Below, piece by piece: positions 29,455 to 37,359 of a DNA stretch of 37,359 bases; position 1 is the first letter of the stretch, and every line of letters starts with the position of its first letter. The notes below the pieces were generated by a model. That model did not search any database. It was given only the letters and a program-made list of their open reading frames with translations, and was not told where the DNA came from. Location: positions 1-37,359 of the forward strand of contig JAUQQO010000043.1 of the NCBI GenBank assembly GCA_030549795.1. The letters are read 5' to 3'. The stretch comes from Pseudomonadota bacterium. GTDB taxonomy: Bacteria > Pseudomonadota > Alphaproteobacteria > Geminicoccales > Geminicoccaceae. The translations under genes were made by a program, and so were the position numbers.

Positions 29455-31464
29455 TTAGAGGACGAGATCGCGGATGAAGGCGCGCAGCTCGGCCTCGGCG
29501 GCGGCGACCGCGGCACGGGCGTGGGCGAGCTCTTTATCGAGCTCCTCGAGGCGATCTTCGCTGCGCGCGAGCGCCTCGAGCAAGCGGCGCGCGAGGTCGC
29601 TCCCTTGCGGCACGGCGGCGAGATTGGCGCGCAGCCGCTCCTGTTCGGCCAGGAGCTGCTCCCGCTCGCGCTCGAGCTGCTCGCGCGCACGGGTCGCATT
29701 GGCGAGCGCTGCGCGCCGCGCCGCGATCTCGGCTAGAGCCGCGCGCAGCGGCTCGGGAAGCGTTCGGCCGGCGAAGAGCGCGGCGAGTCGGTCGGGGTCG
29801 AGGTCCAACAGCTCGACCCGCTCGAGCTCCGGACGCTCAAGAACGACCGTGAGATCGAGCGTCTGTTGCGGCGCGATGCGACGCTCGAAGCGGAAGAAAC
29901 GCGCGCTTTCCGCTGTAGCCGCCGGCTCGGCGAGACGAAACTCCGGAGCCTTGGGATGCTCGAGGACGAGAAGGCGGCCCTCACCCAAAGGTGCCTTGAG
30001 GCGATAGCGGGTAAGGCGTCGGCTCACCCGCTCGAGTGTGAGAACCCCATCGGCGATCTTCACCTTTGTGATGCGGTCCTCGCTTTCCGCTTCGACCGCG
30101 AGCGCGACCGCGTCGTCGACAGCATAGGGTACAAGCCGCACCACCCCGGGAGGCATTTGGGGCAGCTCGGCATCGCCCAAAAACTCGCTCCGCGCTCCCT
30201 CGCCGGCGGCGAAAACGGTGAGGATGCCGGGCGGCAGGGTGTGATCGGTGCCATTGACGACGCGCAGAGCGGCATAGGGTTGCGGTTGCGCCTCGTCGCC
30301 GCGCACGAGCAGGATCGGCTCGGCAAGAACAACGCGGTCGAGAACCGGAACCAGGCCGCTCGCCCCATCGGGAAGCGAGATCCGGCCGGGAACGCGGAAG
30401 ACGGTCCGGCGCGCGGCTTCGGCGGCTCCCGCAGCGGGCACGGCGGCCGGTTCCTGCACAGCTGCGCGCGCGAAGGCCGCGGGCGCCTCGCGGGGCGGCG
30501 CAAGCGCCTTGGGCGCGGGCTGTGCTAGTGAGCTCGGCGGCAGAGTTTCCTCATCGCGCCGCGGGCGGATGGGTTGGGGCAGCTGCACCGGGGCTTCCGG
30601 CCGCTCCGCCCAGACGAGCTCAGCGAGCGGTTGGCGCAAGGTGACGGGAGCACCGGCAACGAGCAGGAGTTCGACCTCCTGCCAATTGTGCCCGCTGCGG
30701 TTGTCGACCACCGCCCAGCCCTGAAGCCGCACCGCTTCCGGCTCGAGCAGAGCCCTATAGGTCATCTTCCACACCGGCGCCTCCACCAGCCAGGCAAGGC
30801 GCACCTGCCGCGGCCCCGGCCCCTCAAGGCGCAGCGTCACCCGTCGGGAAGCGGGTGCCCGCGCCGCCGCCAGGCGCGCGAGCGCAGTCTCGAGCAGCTG
30901 GGCGCGGTCGTGATCGAGGATGCGGATCGGATCGGCTTCGTCGAGGAAGAGCGAGCGCAACCCGTCGTTGGTTACAAGAGTAAGACGATGGCGGATGAGC
31001 CGTGTCTTTCCTTCTTTGCGCTCCTCGGGTGCGACGGCGACGATCCGCCCCTTAAGCGCCTTTGGACCACCGATCGCGACCGACACCCCTTTTAGGGCCC
31101 GCAGCAAGGCCTCAAGCGAGGCGAGATCACCTTCCACGAGCGGCAGATCGCGCAAGAGATCGCGAGCGAAGGCTTCGCCTTCGAGGGTGAGGGCGCGAAC
31201 GATCCCCTGTGAATCGTAGACAGCGAAGCTCTTTAAAAAATCGTCGAGCTGGGCTGCGGGGACGATGAGCTCGATCCGCGCTTCCGCTTCGACCTCGACT
31301 GCATGGTCGAGAACCGCGACCCCCGAACTCGACAGGACCACGCGCTCGAGCCGCGGCTCCACTTGCGCTGCCGGCAATGGAGCTGCGCTAACCAAAAAGA
31401 GAAGACAAAACGCGAGAGGGATCATCGCCTCGTCCGAAAAAGCGCTGGCGCGCACCGCGCTCAT
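29455..31464 (-). CDS. DUF4139 domain protein with C-terminal coiled coil
   Basis: The roughly 669-aa protein has a hydrophobic signal-like segment (IPLAFCLLFLVSAAPLPAA), a beta-rich N-terminal half, a Pro/Ala-rich linker of about 60 residues, and a DUF4139-type domain that includes WLVEAPVWKMTYRALL and ALRVVNGTDHTLPPG. It ends in a predicted coiled coil of about 80 residues (Glu/Arg/Leu heptads through REQLEREREQLLAEQERL). Function is unknown for the family. It is probably exported to the periplasm. The start is uncertain: ATG 31464 overlaps the nnrS stop as ATGA, whereas ATG 31425 gives a cleaner signal peptide. Translational coupling with nnrS suggests shared regulation. Confidence 0.8.
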   Translation of the reverse strand: MSAVRASAFSDEAMIPLAFCLLFLVSAAPLPAAQVEPRLERVVLSSSGVAVLDHAVEVEAEARIELIVPAAQLDDFLKSFAVYDSQGIVRALTLEGEAFARDLLRDLPLVEGDLASLEALLRALKGVSVAIGGPKALKGRIVAVAPEERKEGKTRLIRHRLTLVTNDGLRSLFLDEADPIRILDHDRAQLLETALARLAAARAPASRRVTLRLEGPGPRQVRLAWLVEAPVWKMTYRALLEPEAVRLQGWAVVDNRSGHNWQEVELLLVAGAPVTLRQPLAELVWAERPEAPVQLPQPIRPRRDEETLPPSSLAQPAPKALAPPREAPAAFARAAVQEPAAVPAAGAAEAARRTVFRVPGRISLPDGASGLVPVLDRVVLAEPILLVRGDEAQPQPYAALRVVNGTDHTLPPGILTVFAAGEGARSEFLGDAELPQMPPGVVRLVPYAVDDAVALAVEAESEDRITKVKIADGVLTLERVSRRLTRYRLKAPLGEGRLLVLEHPKAPEFRLAEPAATAESARFFRFERRIAPQQTLDLTVVLERPELERVELLDLDPDRLAALFAGRTLPEPLRAALAEIAARRAALANATRAREQLEREREQLLAEQERLRANLAAVPQGSDLARRLLEALARSEDRLEELDKELAHARAAVAAAEAELRAFIRDLVL

Positions 31465-32675
31465 CCGCCGCTTAAAGCGGGAAGCCGGGGTTTGAGCAAC
31501 ATCGGCCCATAAGCGATCACGAAAATCACGAAAGCAACCAGCCATAGAGCGCCTGAGAGCGGCACGAGCAGCTCTGCGCTCGTCGAGAAAAGATCGGCAA
31601 GAGCGCGCGCGAGCGCGCCGGCGAAGAGAAGGGAATAGGCGACCGCCGTTTCGCGCGGTGCGGTGAGCGCACGGCCGGTATGCCCGCGCGTCGCCCGCGT
31701 CATCACCGCAAGCGTCATCAATCCGATCGCCCCAATGGTCCAAAGATGGGTTGAGGCGGCAACATACGCCCACCGATCCAAGAGAAGCCCGCTTCCAGCG
31801 GCAAAAAAGCCAAGCGGGATAAAGAAATAGGCCAAATGGAGCGCCCACAACAGCGGCTCGCCGAGGGTTGCGAGCGGCCGCCAGCGGGCAAGGCGCGCAA
31901 GATGAAGAGCGCCAGCGGCGAGCGCGACGACGCCCGCGAGATGTTCGAACCCCAAGGTGGCACGTGCGACAAGAAGCGCGGCAAGAGCAAGGCAACCGAA
32001 GACAAGAGCAATAGCGTCGAAGCGGTCGAAGGGAGCGGGAAGCGAAGCGCCGGGGCGATGATGCCGCAGCCAATTGGTCGTGAACGAGGGTATGATCCGC
32101 CCACCGATGAGCATGATGAGGAGCAAAAGCACCGCGACCCCGCCATGGGCCGCGAGCGGAATCGCAGCAGTCTGCGCGAGCTCGACGAAGAAGACCAACT
32201 CGGTAACAGCGAAGAGCACGACAAGTGCAATCACCGGGCAGTTGCGCCGGTTCTTACCGACCCAGACCTCGCGGCCGGCGAGGAGAGCGAGTGCGAACAG
32301 AAAGAACGTCGTGCCCACAGCGACAACGGGAAGCGGCGCACGATCGGCTGCCAGTATCGAAAGCCGGGCGCACAGCCATAAGCCCGCAAGGCCGGCAAGC
32401 GGCCACCCGGAAAGCGGCAGCCGGCCCGTCCAGTTGGGGATCGCGGTCAACAGAAAGCCGGCCATTGCAGCCGAACCGTAACCGAAGACCAGCTCGTGAG
32501 CGTGCCAGGCCGAAGGTGCCCAGGAGACGGGCAGCGGCCACAGCGCGAGCTGGAAACCAGTCCACACGCCCACCGTCCACAGCGCCTGAGCTCCGGCGAG
32601 GAGAAAAAAAGGCCGAAAGCCATATGAGAACAGAGCCGGCCCCGACCATGGGCGGATGCGCGCAATCGCCGCCAC
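31461..32675 (-). CDS. nnrS: NnrS family membrane protein
   Basis: The 404-aa inner-membrane protein has about 12 helices. The family N-terminus LFSYGFRPFFLLAG is followed by WHAHELVFGYGSAAMAGFLLTAIPNWTG and LIGGRIIPSFTTNWL, which carry the conserved His and Arg residues; MTRATRGHTGR is another family mark. NnrS is a haem/copper-containing protein linked to nitric oxide and nitrosative stress in denitrifiers, but its reaction is unsettled. No denitrification gene or FNR/Dnr-type box is visible in the upstream region. The GTG start at 32675 has an AGGAGACAAAG Shine-Dalgarno sequence. It is divergent from a cyclase-family gene, with 142 bp between the starts. Confidence 0.93.
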   Translation of the reverse strand: MAAIARIRPWSGPALFSYGFRPFFLLAGAQALWTVGVWTGFQLALWPLPVSWAPSAWHAHELVFGYGSAAMAGFLLTAIPNWTGRLPLSGWPLAGLAGLWLCARLSILAADRAPLPVVAVGTTFFLFALALLAGREVWVGKNRRNCPVIALVVLFAVTELVFFVELAQTAAIPLAAHGGVAVLLLLIMLIGGRIIPSFTTNWLRHHRPGASLPAPFDRFDAIALVFGCLALAALLVARATLGFEHLAGVVALAAGALHLARLARWRPLATLGEPLLWALHLAYFFIPLGFFAAGSGLLLDRWAYVAASTHLWTIGAIGLMTLAVMTRATRGHTGRALTAPRETAVAYSLLFAGALARALADLFSTSAELLVPLSGALWLVAFVIFVIAYGPMLLKPRLPALSGG

Positions 32676-32817
32676 CTTTGTCTCCTCGGCAAAAAAACAT
32701 CTCTAGATCATCGACCTATACGGTCGGACGCGCGATGGCGAGAGTGCCGAGCGTCGCACCTGCTCTTGCGCTCGTTTGCAGAGGGCCGCAGTCTTTGGCC
32801 CGAACCGGGAGGCAGGT

Positions 32818-33522
32818 ATGCGCATCGTCGATCTTACGCGTCCGATCGTTGACCATTTTCGTTGGCCTGTGGAGCGGCAGCTGCTCAAAGACCATGATAA
32901 AGGCGATCTCTTCCAGGTGACGCGGCTTACCCTTTCAACCCACGGCTTCACCCACATGGACGCCCCCCGCCATTACTTTCCCGATCAGGCCACGACCTCC
33001 GATGTGCCGCTCGCGGCCACGATCGGATGGGCGGCGGTGATCGATCTTCGGGATGTGGGCGCGAACGAGCCGATCGACCGCGCGCGCCTTGCGGCGCGCG
33101 CCGCGCATCTTCAAGCCGGAGACATCGCCCTCTTAAAGACCGCCTGGGATAATAAGCGACCGCTTGAAGACGAGCGGTTCTGGCGCGAAGCGCCCTTTCT
33201 CACCCGTGATGCCGCCGAATGGTTATATGATCAGAACATCAAGGCGCTCGCCGTCGACTTCCCGCAAGACTATGTGATCCGCGAGCTTCTCGATGGTGTG
33301 GTGCGGCCGATCGAAGAACACGTTACCCACGACGTGCTGCTGCGCCGCGGGGTGATCTTGATCGAGTACCTCACCAACACCGAGGCACTCGATTGCAAGC
33401 GTGTCTTTTTCTGTTGCTTGCCGTTGAAGATCCCCGATTGCGACGGAGCTCCAGCAAGGGTGGTGGTCTTCATCGATAGCCTTCCAGCCAGTGGTGATGC
33501 GAGCGCGATGCGAGCAGCCTAG
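32818..33522 (+). CDS. Cyclase family protein (kynurenine formamidase-like hydrolase)
   Basis: The 234-aa protein carries the signature STHGFTHMDAPRHYF (40-54), the HxxTHxDxPxH metal motif of the cyclase/KynB family, and a second conserved region around ALAVDFPQDY. Members are metal-dependent hydrolases of amides or esters, including kynurenine formamidase and isatin hydrolase. No kyn gene is adjacent, so the specific substrate is open. There is no signal peptide, so it acts in the cytosol. The ATG at 32818 is preceded by GGGAGG with ideal spacing; the GTG or ATG options upstream to 32776 lack one. It is divergent from nnrS. A 5-bp inverted repeat, CGACC-TATAC-GGTCG (32712-32726), lies between them. 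Confidence 0.88.
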   Translation: MRIVDLTRPIVDHFRWPVERQLLKDHDKGDLFQVTRLTLSTHGFTHMDAPRHYFPDQATTSDVPLAATIGWAAVIDLRDVGANEPIDRARLAARAAHLQAGDIALLKTAWDNKRPLEDERFWREAPFLTRDAAEWLYDQNIKALAVDFPQDYVIRELLDGVVRPIEEHVTHDVLLRRGVILIEYLTNTEALDCKRVFFCCLPLKIPDCDGAPARVVVFIDSLPASGDASAMRAA

Positions 33523-33717
33523 GCCGCCCACAAGCCTGTGGAATGGGCTGACGCGCACACTCGGGTCGGCTTTCGCTGGCCGATTGAAGGGCCGAGGGGC
33601 CAAAGGATTGATGAGGTTTGGATGATGAGCCCGTAGCGCCGACCCGGCGAAGCGCCGATTGCAGGACGGTTGGTTACATGATAACACTTTTGCAAAAAGC
33701 GGAGCGTCAAACTCTGC

Positions 33718-34065
33718 ATGGTCCTTTCTGGCCGTCCCATCGCTGTCCTCCTGATGCTGCTCCTTTGGCTGCAGGGCCTCTTGGGCGCATTCCTGCGGCC
33801 GCCGGCCGCGGCGACGCAGCCGCTTGAGCTGTGCGCGGGCGCGGGGACGGCGCGCCTCGCGCTCGATGCCGACGGTGCGCCGGGCGAGGTCGACCGGCCC
33901 TCTTGCCTGCTCTGTCTCCTTCCCACTACGACCGGACCGGTCGATCCACCGGACCTTCCGCTACCCTCTCCGTTCACTCGGGCTTCCGATCCGCTCACCG
34001 ACGGCTCCGTTCCGGTCGTCGCGATCCCCTCGCCCGCCTGGCCCCGAGCACCACCCTGCGGCTGA
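33718..34065 (+). CDS. DUF2946-like small exported protein
   Basis: The 115-aa protein has a strong hydrophobic signal or anchor segment (about 9-26). Three cysteines follow in Cys39 and the SCLLC motif (Cys63, Cys66), then a proline-rich tail ending WPRAPPCG. The layout resembles DUF2946, whose members sit beside metal transport genes and have a similar C-terminal RAPP and a central Cys pair; their function is unknown, with metal binding suspected. It lies 61 bp before the FecB-like gene on the same strand, so it is likely in that operon. The 195 bp upstream contain CTTTTGCAAAAAG near 33690-33703 and a possible promoter (TTGCAG near 33658, ATAACA near 33681). Confidence 0.55.
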   Translation: MVLSGRPIAVLLMLLLWLQGLLGAFLRPPAAATQPLELCAGAGTARLALDADGAPGEVDRPSCLLCLLPTTTGPVDPPDLPLPSPFTRASDPLTDGSVPVVAIPSPAWPRAPPCG

Positions 34066-34126
34066 GCGCGGGTGCCCGTCACCCGCGTTCCGCATGTGTG
34101 GATTTTTATGAAGGAGGGGTTCGTCG

Positions 34127-35236
34127 ATGGATCGTCGAAACTTTGTGGTGGCGACGGCTGTCGCCGTTTTGACTGGTGCGGTGCCGGCAGCTGCCGCACC
34201 GATCGAGCTCACCGACGTGCTCGGCCGGAACGTGCGGCTGGAGAAACCCGCCGAGCGGGCAATCGTGGGATTCTATTTCGAAGAACTCACGGCCGCCGCT
34301 GGAGCAGAAGTGTGGGACCGGGTGGTCGGTATTTCGCGTCTTCATTGGGAAGGTTGGCGGACCGCGAGCTGGAAACGCTATACCGCGACGATCCCGCGCG
34401 TCGCGGCACTCGAAGACGTGGGATCGACTGAGGCCAATACTTTCTCAGTTGAGAAGGTCCTGGCACTGCGCCCCGATCTCGTGATCCTCCCGGTTTGGGC
34501 CTTCGAGCCCCTGGGTTCGGCCCTCGCCCCGCTCGAGGCGGCGAAGATCCCGATCCTCGTCGTCGACTACAACGCCCAGAAGCTCGAGAATCACGTCAAG
34601 TCCACGGTGCTTCTTGGTACGGTGTTCGGCGCAGCGGAGCGGGCGAAGGCGCTCGCCGATGAGTATGAGGCTCTTTATCGCGACACGATCGCGCGGGCGA
34701 CGCGCCAGACGGGTCCGAGGCCCAAGGTCTATGTCGAGCTCGCTCAGGCGGGGCCGGGGTCGATCGGCAATTCCTACAAGGGCACGATGTGGGGCGCGAT
34801 CCTCGACCAATTGGGGGCCGACAACATTGCCAACCGCATGCTCGCTGCTCCTTGGGGGCCTCTCGCTGCTGAGGCGGTGATCGCGGCCGACCCCGATGTG
34901 GTAATCTTCGCGGGCTCGTCCTGGGCTAATCGGCCCGAGGCGGTCCGCACAGGCTTCGATGCCGACCCCGGGACGACTCGCGCCTCCCTGCAACGCTACA
35001 TCGAGGGGAGGCCGGCCTGGCGGGCCGTGAAGGCCTTCCGGGAGGGCCGGGTCTACGCCATCGAGCACGGGCTCTGCCGATCCCTTGCCGACGTGGCAGC
35101 CATCCAGTTCATCGCCAAAGCGCTCTATCCCGAAGCGTTCGCCGACATCGACCCCGAGGCAACGCTTCGACGCTACTACGAGCGATGGCTGCCGATCCGC
35201 TTCGAGGGAACTTGGTTCTTAGGGCTCGGCTCGTGA
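34127..35236 (+). CDS. FecB/BtuF-type ABC transporter substrate-binding protein
   Basis: The 369-aa protein starts with MDRRNFVVATAVAVLTGAV, a twin-arginine-like signal with cleavage near AAAA. The mature part has the two-lobed siderophore/B12-binding fold joined by a long helix. DVLGRNVRLEKPAERAIVG opens the first lobe, EKVLALRPDLVILPVWAFEPLG is typical, and VIAADPDVVIFAGSSW and FREGRVYAIEHGLCRSLADV are in the second. It captures an iron complex, haem or corrinoid in the periplasm; the ligand cannot be read from sequence. The Shine-Dalgarno sequence is AAGGAGG, 9 nt upstream. Its stop overlaps the permease start (GTGA), and no outer-membrane receptor gene is in the window. Confidence 0.92.
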   Translation: MDRRNFVVATAVAVLTGAVPAAAAPIELTDVLGRNVRLEKPAERAIVGFYFEELTAAAGAEVWDRVVGISRLHWEGWRTASWKRYTATIPRVAALEDVGSTEANTFSVEKVLALRPDLVILPVWAFEPLGSALAPLEAAKIPILVVDYNAQKLENHVKSTVLLGTVFGAAERAKALADEYEALYRDTIARATRQTGPRPKVYVELAQAGPGSIGNSYKGTMWGAILDQLGADNIANRMLAAPWGPLAAEAVIAADPDVVIFAGSSWANRPEAVRTGFDADPGTTRASLQRYIEGRPAWRAVKAFREGRVYAIEHGLCRSLADVAAIQFIAKALYPEAFADIDPEATLRRYYERWLPIRFEGTWFLGLGS

Positions 35237-36285
35237 ACCTGGCCGCGACGGCTGGGAGCGTTTGGCAGTCACTCCTTAGCCGTCGGCTCCTGGCGCTCGC
35301 CGCTCTGATGGTAGCGGTGGCTGTCCTTTTCGTAATCGACCTCGGCACGGGGCCTGCCCGGCTCGCCCCGGCCGAGGTACTCCTCGCGCTTGCCGGCTCG
35401 GCGCCCGATCCCACGACTGCAGCGATCGTCTGGAGTATCCGCCTGCCCATGGCTGTGCTCGGGCTCCTCGTGGGTGCGGCGCTTGGTCTTTCGGGCGCTG
35501 TCGTTCAAATCGTGCTCGCCAACCCTTTGGCCTCACCCTACACGCTCGGGATAGCTGGAGCGGCCGGTTTCGGAGCCGCCGTGGCGATCGTTTTCGACAT
35601 GCCGCTACCGCTTCCGCTGTCGGGCGAGCTGCGCACCGTGCTGTTCGCGTTCCTTACCGCGGTGCTGGCAGTGGCTCTCCTCCTCGCCCTCAGCGGGCTC
35701 AGGGGTGGCCGGCCGGAGACGATCGTGCTTGCTGGGCTCGCGATCCTCTTCCTTTTTCAGGCGCTGTTGGCACTCGTGCAGTATCTCGCGACCCCTGAAG
35801 CGCTCGCCCAGATCGTGTTCTGGTTGTTTGGTAGCCTTGCCCGAGCGGATTGGGGCAAGATCGTCTTCCTCGCGGCTTCGCTCTCTGTGGCACTGCCGGC
35901 TTTGATGCGTCTGTCCTGGCGCTTGTCGGCACTTGCACTCGGGGAGGAACGGGCGGCGGCATTGGGCGCCCGACCTGGGGCGCTTAGGCTCGAGGCGCTC
36001 GCCTGGGTGTCGCTTCTGACCGCGGTGGCGGTGGCCTTCGCCGGCACGATCGGCTTCGTGGGGCTCGTAGCCCCGCACCTCGCCCGCGCTTTGGTCGGCG
36101 AAGACCACCGTTTCCTGTTGCCGTCAGCGGCCCTTGCCGGTTCGCTCTTGTTGCTCGCTGCCTCGATCGCTGCGCGGGCGCTCGTGCCGGGTTCGCTCCT
36201 GCCGATCGGGATCCTCACCGCTCTCGTGGGCGTGCCTTTCCTTTTGGGCCTCGTGCTGCGCCGCTCGCTCAGGAGAACGGGGTGA
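35233..36285 (+). CDS. FecCD/BtuC-type ABC transporter permease
   Basis: The 350-aa inner-membrane protein has about ten helices, as in BtuC and FecCD. Conserved stretches are RLPMAVLGLLVGAALGLSGAVVQ, the LANPLASPYTLGIAGAAGFGAA loop, and the cytosolic coupling-helix region FVGLVAPHLARALVGEDHR, followed by PIGILTALVGVPFLLGLVLRR. It forms the homodimeric channel for the metal chelate. The GTG start at 35233 overlaps the binding-protein stop as GTGA, and its own stop overlaps the ATPase start in the same way. The frame is open back to 35185, but that part lies inside the binding-protein gene. Confidence 0.95.
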   Translation: MNLAATAGSVWQSLLSRRLLALAALMVAVAVLFVIDLGTGPARLAPAEVLLALAGSAPDPTTAAIVWSIRLPMAVLGLLVGAALGLSGAVVQIVLANPLASPYTLGIAGAAGFGAAVAIVFDMPLPLPLSGELRTVLFAFLTAVLAVALLLALSGLRGGRPETIVLAGLAILFLFQALLALVQYLATPEALAQIVFWLFGSLARADWGKIVFLAASLSVALPALMRLSWRLSALALGEERAAALGARPGALRLEALAWVSLLTAVAVAFAGTIGFVGLVAPHLARALVGEDHRFLLPSAALAGSLLLLAASIAARALVPGSLLPIGILTALVGVPFLLGLVLRRSLRRTG

Positions 36286-37040
36286 TCCGCGTACAGGAGC
36301 TCTCCGTTACCCTCGCTGGTCGCCGGGTGCTCGAGCGTATCGAGCTCGAGGTGACCGCGGGCGAAATCGTCGCGCTCATCGGGCCCAACGGCGCCGGCAA
36401 GAGCACGCTGTTACGGGCCGTTGCCGGCCTTGTGGCCAGCGAGGGACGGATCCAGCTCGGTATTGACGGCCGAGGCTGCCGACTCGCCTACATGCCCCAG
36501 GACCTCGCCGCGCCGCGCCTTTCGGTGCTCGAGGTGGTGTTGTTGGGTCGGCTCGACCGACTCGGCTTCAAAGTCACGGGCGGGGATCTAGAGGCAGCCT
36601 GGGAAGCCCTGACCGCGGTCGGTCAGGAGGCGCTCGCTCGTCGCACGATGGCCGAGCTCTCCGGCGGACAGCGGCAGATGGTCTATTTGGCCCAGGCGCT
36701 CGCCCGTCGACCTGAAGCAGTGCTCCTCGACGAGCCGCTTTCGGCTCTCGATTTGCGTCACGCCCTCGAAGTAGCGGATCTCCTGCGCCGGCTCGTGCAC
36801 GAACGGCGGCTTGCCTGCCTTCTCGTCCTGCACGACCTCAACGCCGCGGCGCGGATGGCCGACCGGCTCGTGCTGCTGCGCGATGGGCGCATCCTCGCCC
36901 AAGGACCGCCCGCTTCGATGCTGCGGCCGCAGAACCTGGCCACGCTCTATGGTGTGGAAGCAGCGGTCCTCGACGGTCCGGATGGGGCGCCCGTCATCCT
37001 GCCGCTTCGCCCGCTCGAGGTCGGGCTCGCGGCAGCCTGA
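36282..37040 (+). CDS. FecE/BtuD-type ABC transporter ATPase
   Basis: The 252-aa ATPase has the full motif set: Walker A GPNGAGKST (34-42), Q-loop (MPQDL, 71-75), signature LSGGQRQ (126-132), Walker B AVLLDEP (146-152), D-loop SALD (154-157) and the switch His in VLHDLNAAARMADR. It energises uptake through the FecCD-like permease. The GTG start overlaps the permease stop as GTGA, completing a tightly coupled binding protein-permease-ATPase unit. It is of normal length. Bases 37041-37136 separate it from the next gene. Confidence 0.96.
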   Translation: MIRVQELSVTLAGRRVLERIELEVTAGEIVALIGPNGAGKSTLLRAVAGLVASEGRIQLGIDGRGCRLAYMPQDLAAPRLSVLEVVLLGRLDRLGFKVTGGDLEAAWEALTAVGQEALARRTMAELSGGQRQMVYLAQALARRPEAVLLDEPLSALDLRHALEVADLLRRLVHERRLACLLVLHDLNAAARMADRLVLLRDGRILAQGPPASMLRPQNLATLYGVEAAVLDGPDGAPVILPLRPLEVGLAAA

Positions 37041-37136
37041 CCACCAAGGGCTTGCGCGATCGCGCGCCGGCGGCCAGAGCCGGAGTGAAGGCGGTGGGAG
37101 AGTCGCCTTGAGGGATACGCAGGGGGGATCTGGGGC

Positions 37137-37359
37137 ATGGCGCGACGCGCTCTCGTCGCAAGCGCAGTGTTGTTAGCACTTGCGCTCGCGAAGCCCGCAG
37201 GGGCGGGCGGACCGGATCGAGACGAGCCCAATCGTGTTCTGAACGAAGCTGATCGCCTGCATCACGACCTCTGGGCCCTTGCCCTTAACATCTACCACGA
37301 GGCGGGACAGGGGCGGCAGGCCATGCTCGCGGTCGGCTGGCTCACCCTCAACCGCCTGC
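37137..37359 (+). CDS. SleB-like cell-wall hydrolase, 5' portion
   Basis: The frame starts at ATG 37137 and runs off the window after 74 codons. It has a signal peptide (MARRALVASAVLLALALAKPAGA), then LWALALNIYHEAGQGRQAMLAVGWLTLNRL. The Asn-Ile-Tyr-His-Glu-Ala followed by Ala-Val-Gly-Trp-Leu-Thr-Leu-Asn-Arg pattern is the start of the Hydrolase_2/SleB catalytic domain, with the Glu as probable catalytic residue. Members cleave peptidoglycan glycan strands in the periplasm. The ribosome site is a G-rich run (GGGGGGATCTGGGG). The rest of the gene lies outside the window. Confidence 0.8.
   Translation, partial: MARRALVASAVLLALALAKPAGAGGPDRDEPNRVLNEADRLHHDLWALALNIYHEAGQGRQAMLAVGWLTLNRL

Noticed and set aside
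33528-33541. CCACA-AGCC-TGTGG hairpin just after the cyclase-family gene as a terminator
   Set aside because: The stem is only 5 bp with no T-tract, too weak to call.
33523-33717. Possible cobalamin or thiamine riboswitch ahead of the metal-chelate importer
   Set aside because: I could not find the B12-box or TPP core sequences in this leader.

Overview
The window is about 37 kb of GC-rich, densely packed DNA. It most resembles an alphaproteobacterium of the Rhodospirillales/Acetobacteraceae type. That placement is inferred from gene content (a TctCBA tricarboxylate transporter with a Bug-type binding protein, DUF2783, a LapG-like protease, NnrS, a SleB-type cell-wall hydrolase) and from codon use; there is no rRNA or other marker gene. 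Start and stop codons repeatedly overlap as ATGA or GTGA, so translational coupling is common here.

Layout, left to right. (1) 19-699: the 3' end of a CRISPR array with 10 repeats and 9 complete spacers; the rest of the array, the leader and any cas genes lie off the left edge. (2) 763-6570: a minus-strand homogentisate operon, hmgA-fahA-MBL protein-FAD monooxygenase-DUF2783-maiA, ending in an intrinsic terminator. It is driven from a compact divergent promoter with a 14-bp palindrome shared with a marR regulator. (3) 7083-7883: a gene-free GC-rich island. (4) 7884-11819: tctC-tctB-tctA followed by a secreted GH114-like glycosidase, divergent from an acyl-CoA ligase (11994-13529). (5) 13526-15144: a coupled MBL hydrolase and methyltransferase, then a lone spore-coat-U/Csu-type secreted protein. 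(6) 15785-16770: a second gene-free island with a chain of inverted repeats. (7) 16771-22790: cyclic-di-GMP-type proteins (a GGDEF-EAL protein behind a 27-codon leader ORF, and a degenerate HD-GYP sensor coupled to a LapG-like protease), with an SDR and a MarC protein between them. (8) 22996-25642: an RTX lipase and a YeeE/YedE (thiosulfate-type) transporter, each with notable mRNA-leader inverted repeats. (9) 25787-29403: a small membrane protein, pyruvate kinase, an MT-A70 methyltransferase and an M19 dipeptidase. (10) 29455-33522: nnrS with a DUF4139 protein, and a cyclase/kynurenine-formamidase-like hydrolase. (11) 33718-37040: a DUF2946-like small protein and a FecBCD-type metal-chelate ABC importer; the window ends inside a SleB-like cell-wall hydrolase.

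How the genes work together. The best supported unit is the homogentisate operon: ring cleavage (HmgA), isomerisation (MaiA) and hydrolysis (FahA) give fumarate and acetoacetate. No 4-hydroxyphenylpyruvate dioxygenase is present, so the FAD monooxygenase is a candidate for making homogentisate from a hydroxyphenylacetate-type compound. The nearby carboxylate transporter and acyl-CoA ligase fit an organic or aromatic acid lifestyle, but that link is only positional. A second theme is second-messenger and surface control. The most unusual signals are the 151-codon antisense overlap between the HD-GYP gene and marC, the structured gene-free island at 16.2-16.4 kb, and the alternative hairpins ahead of the YeeE/YedE gene.
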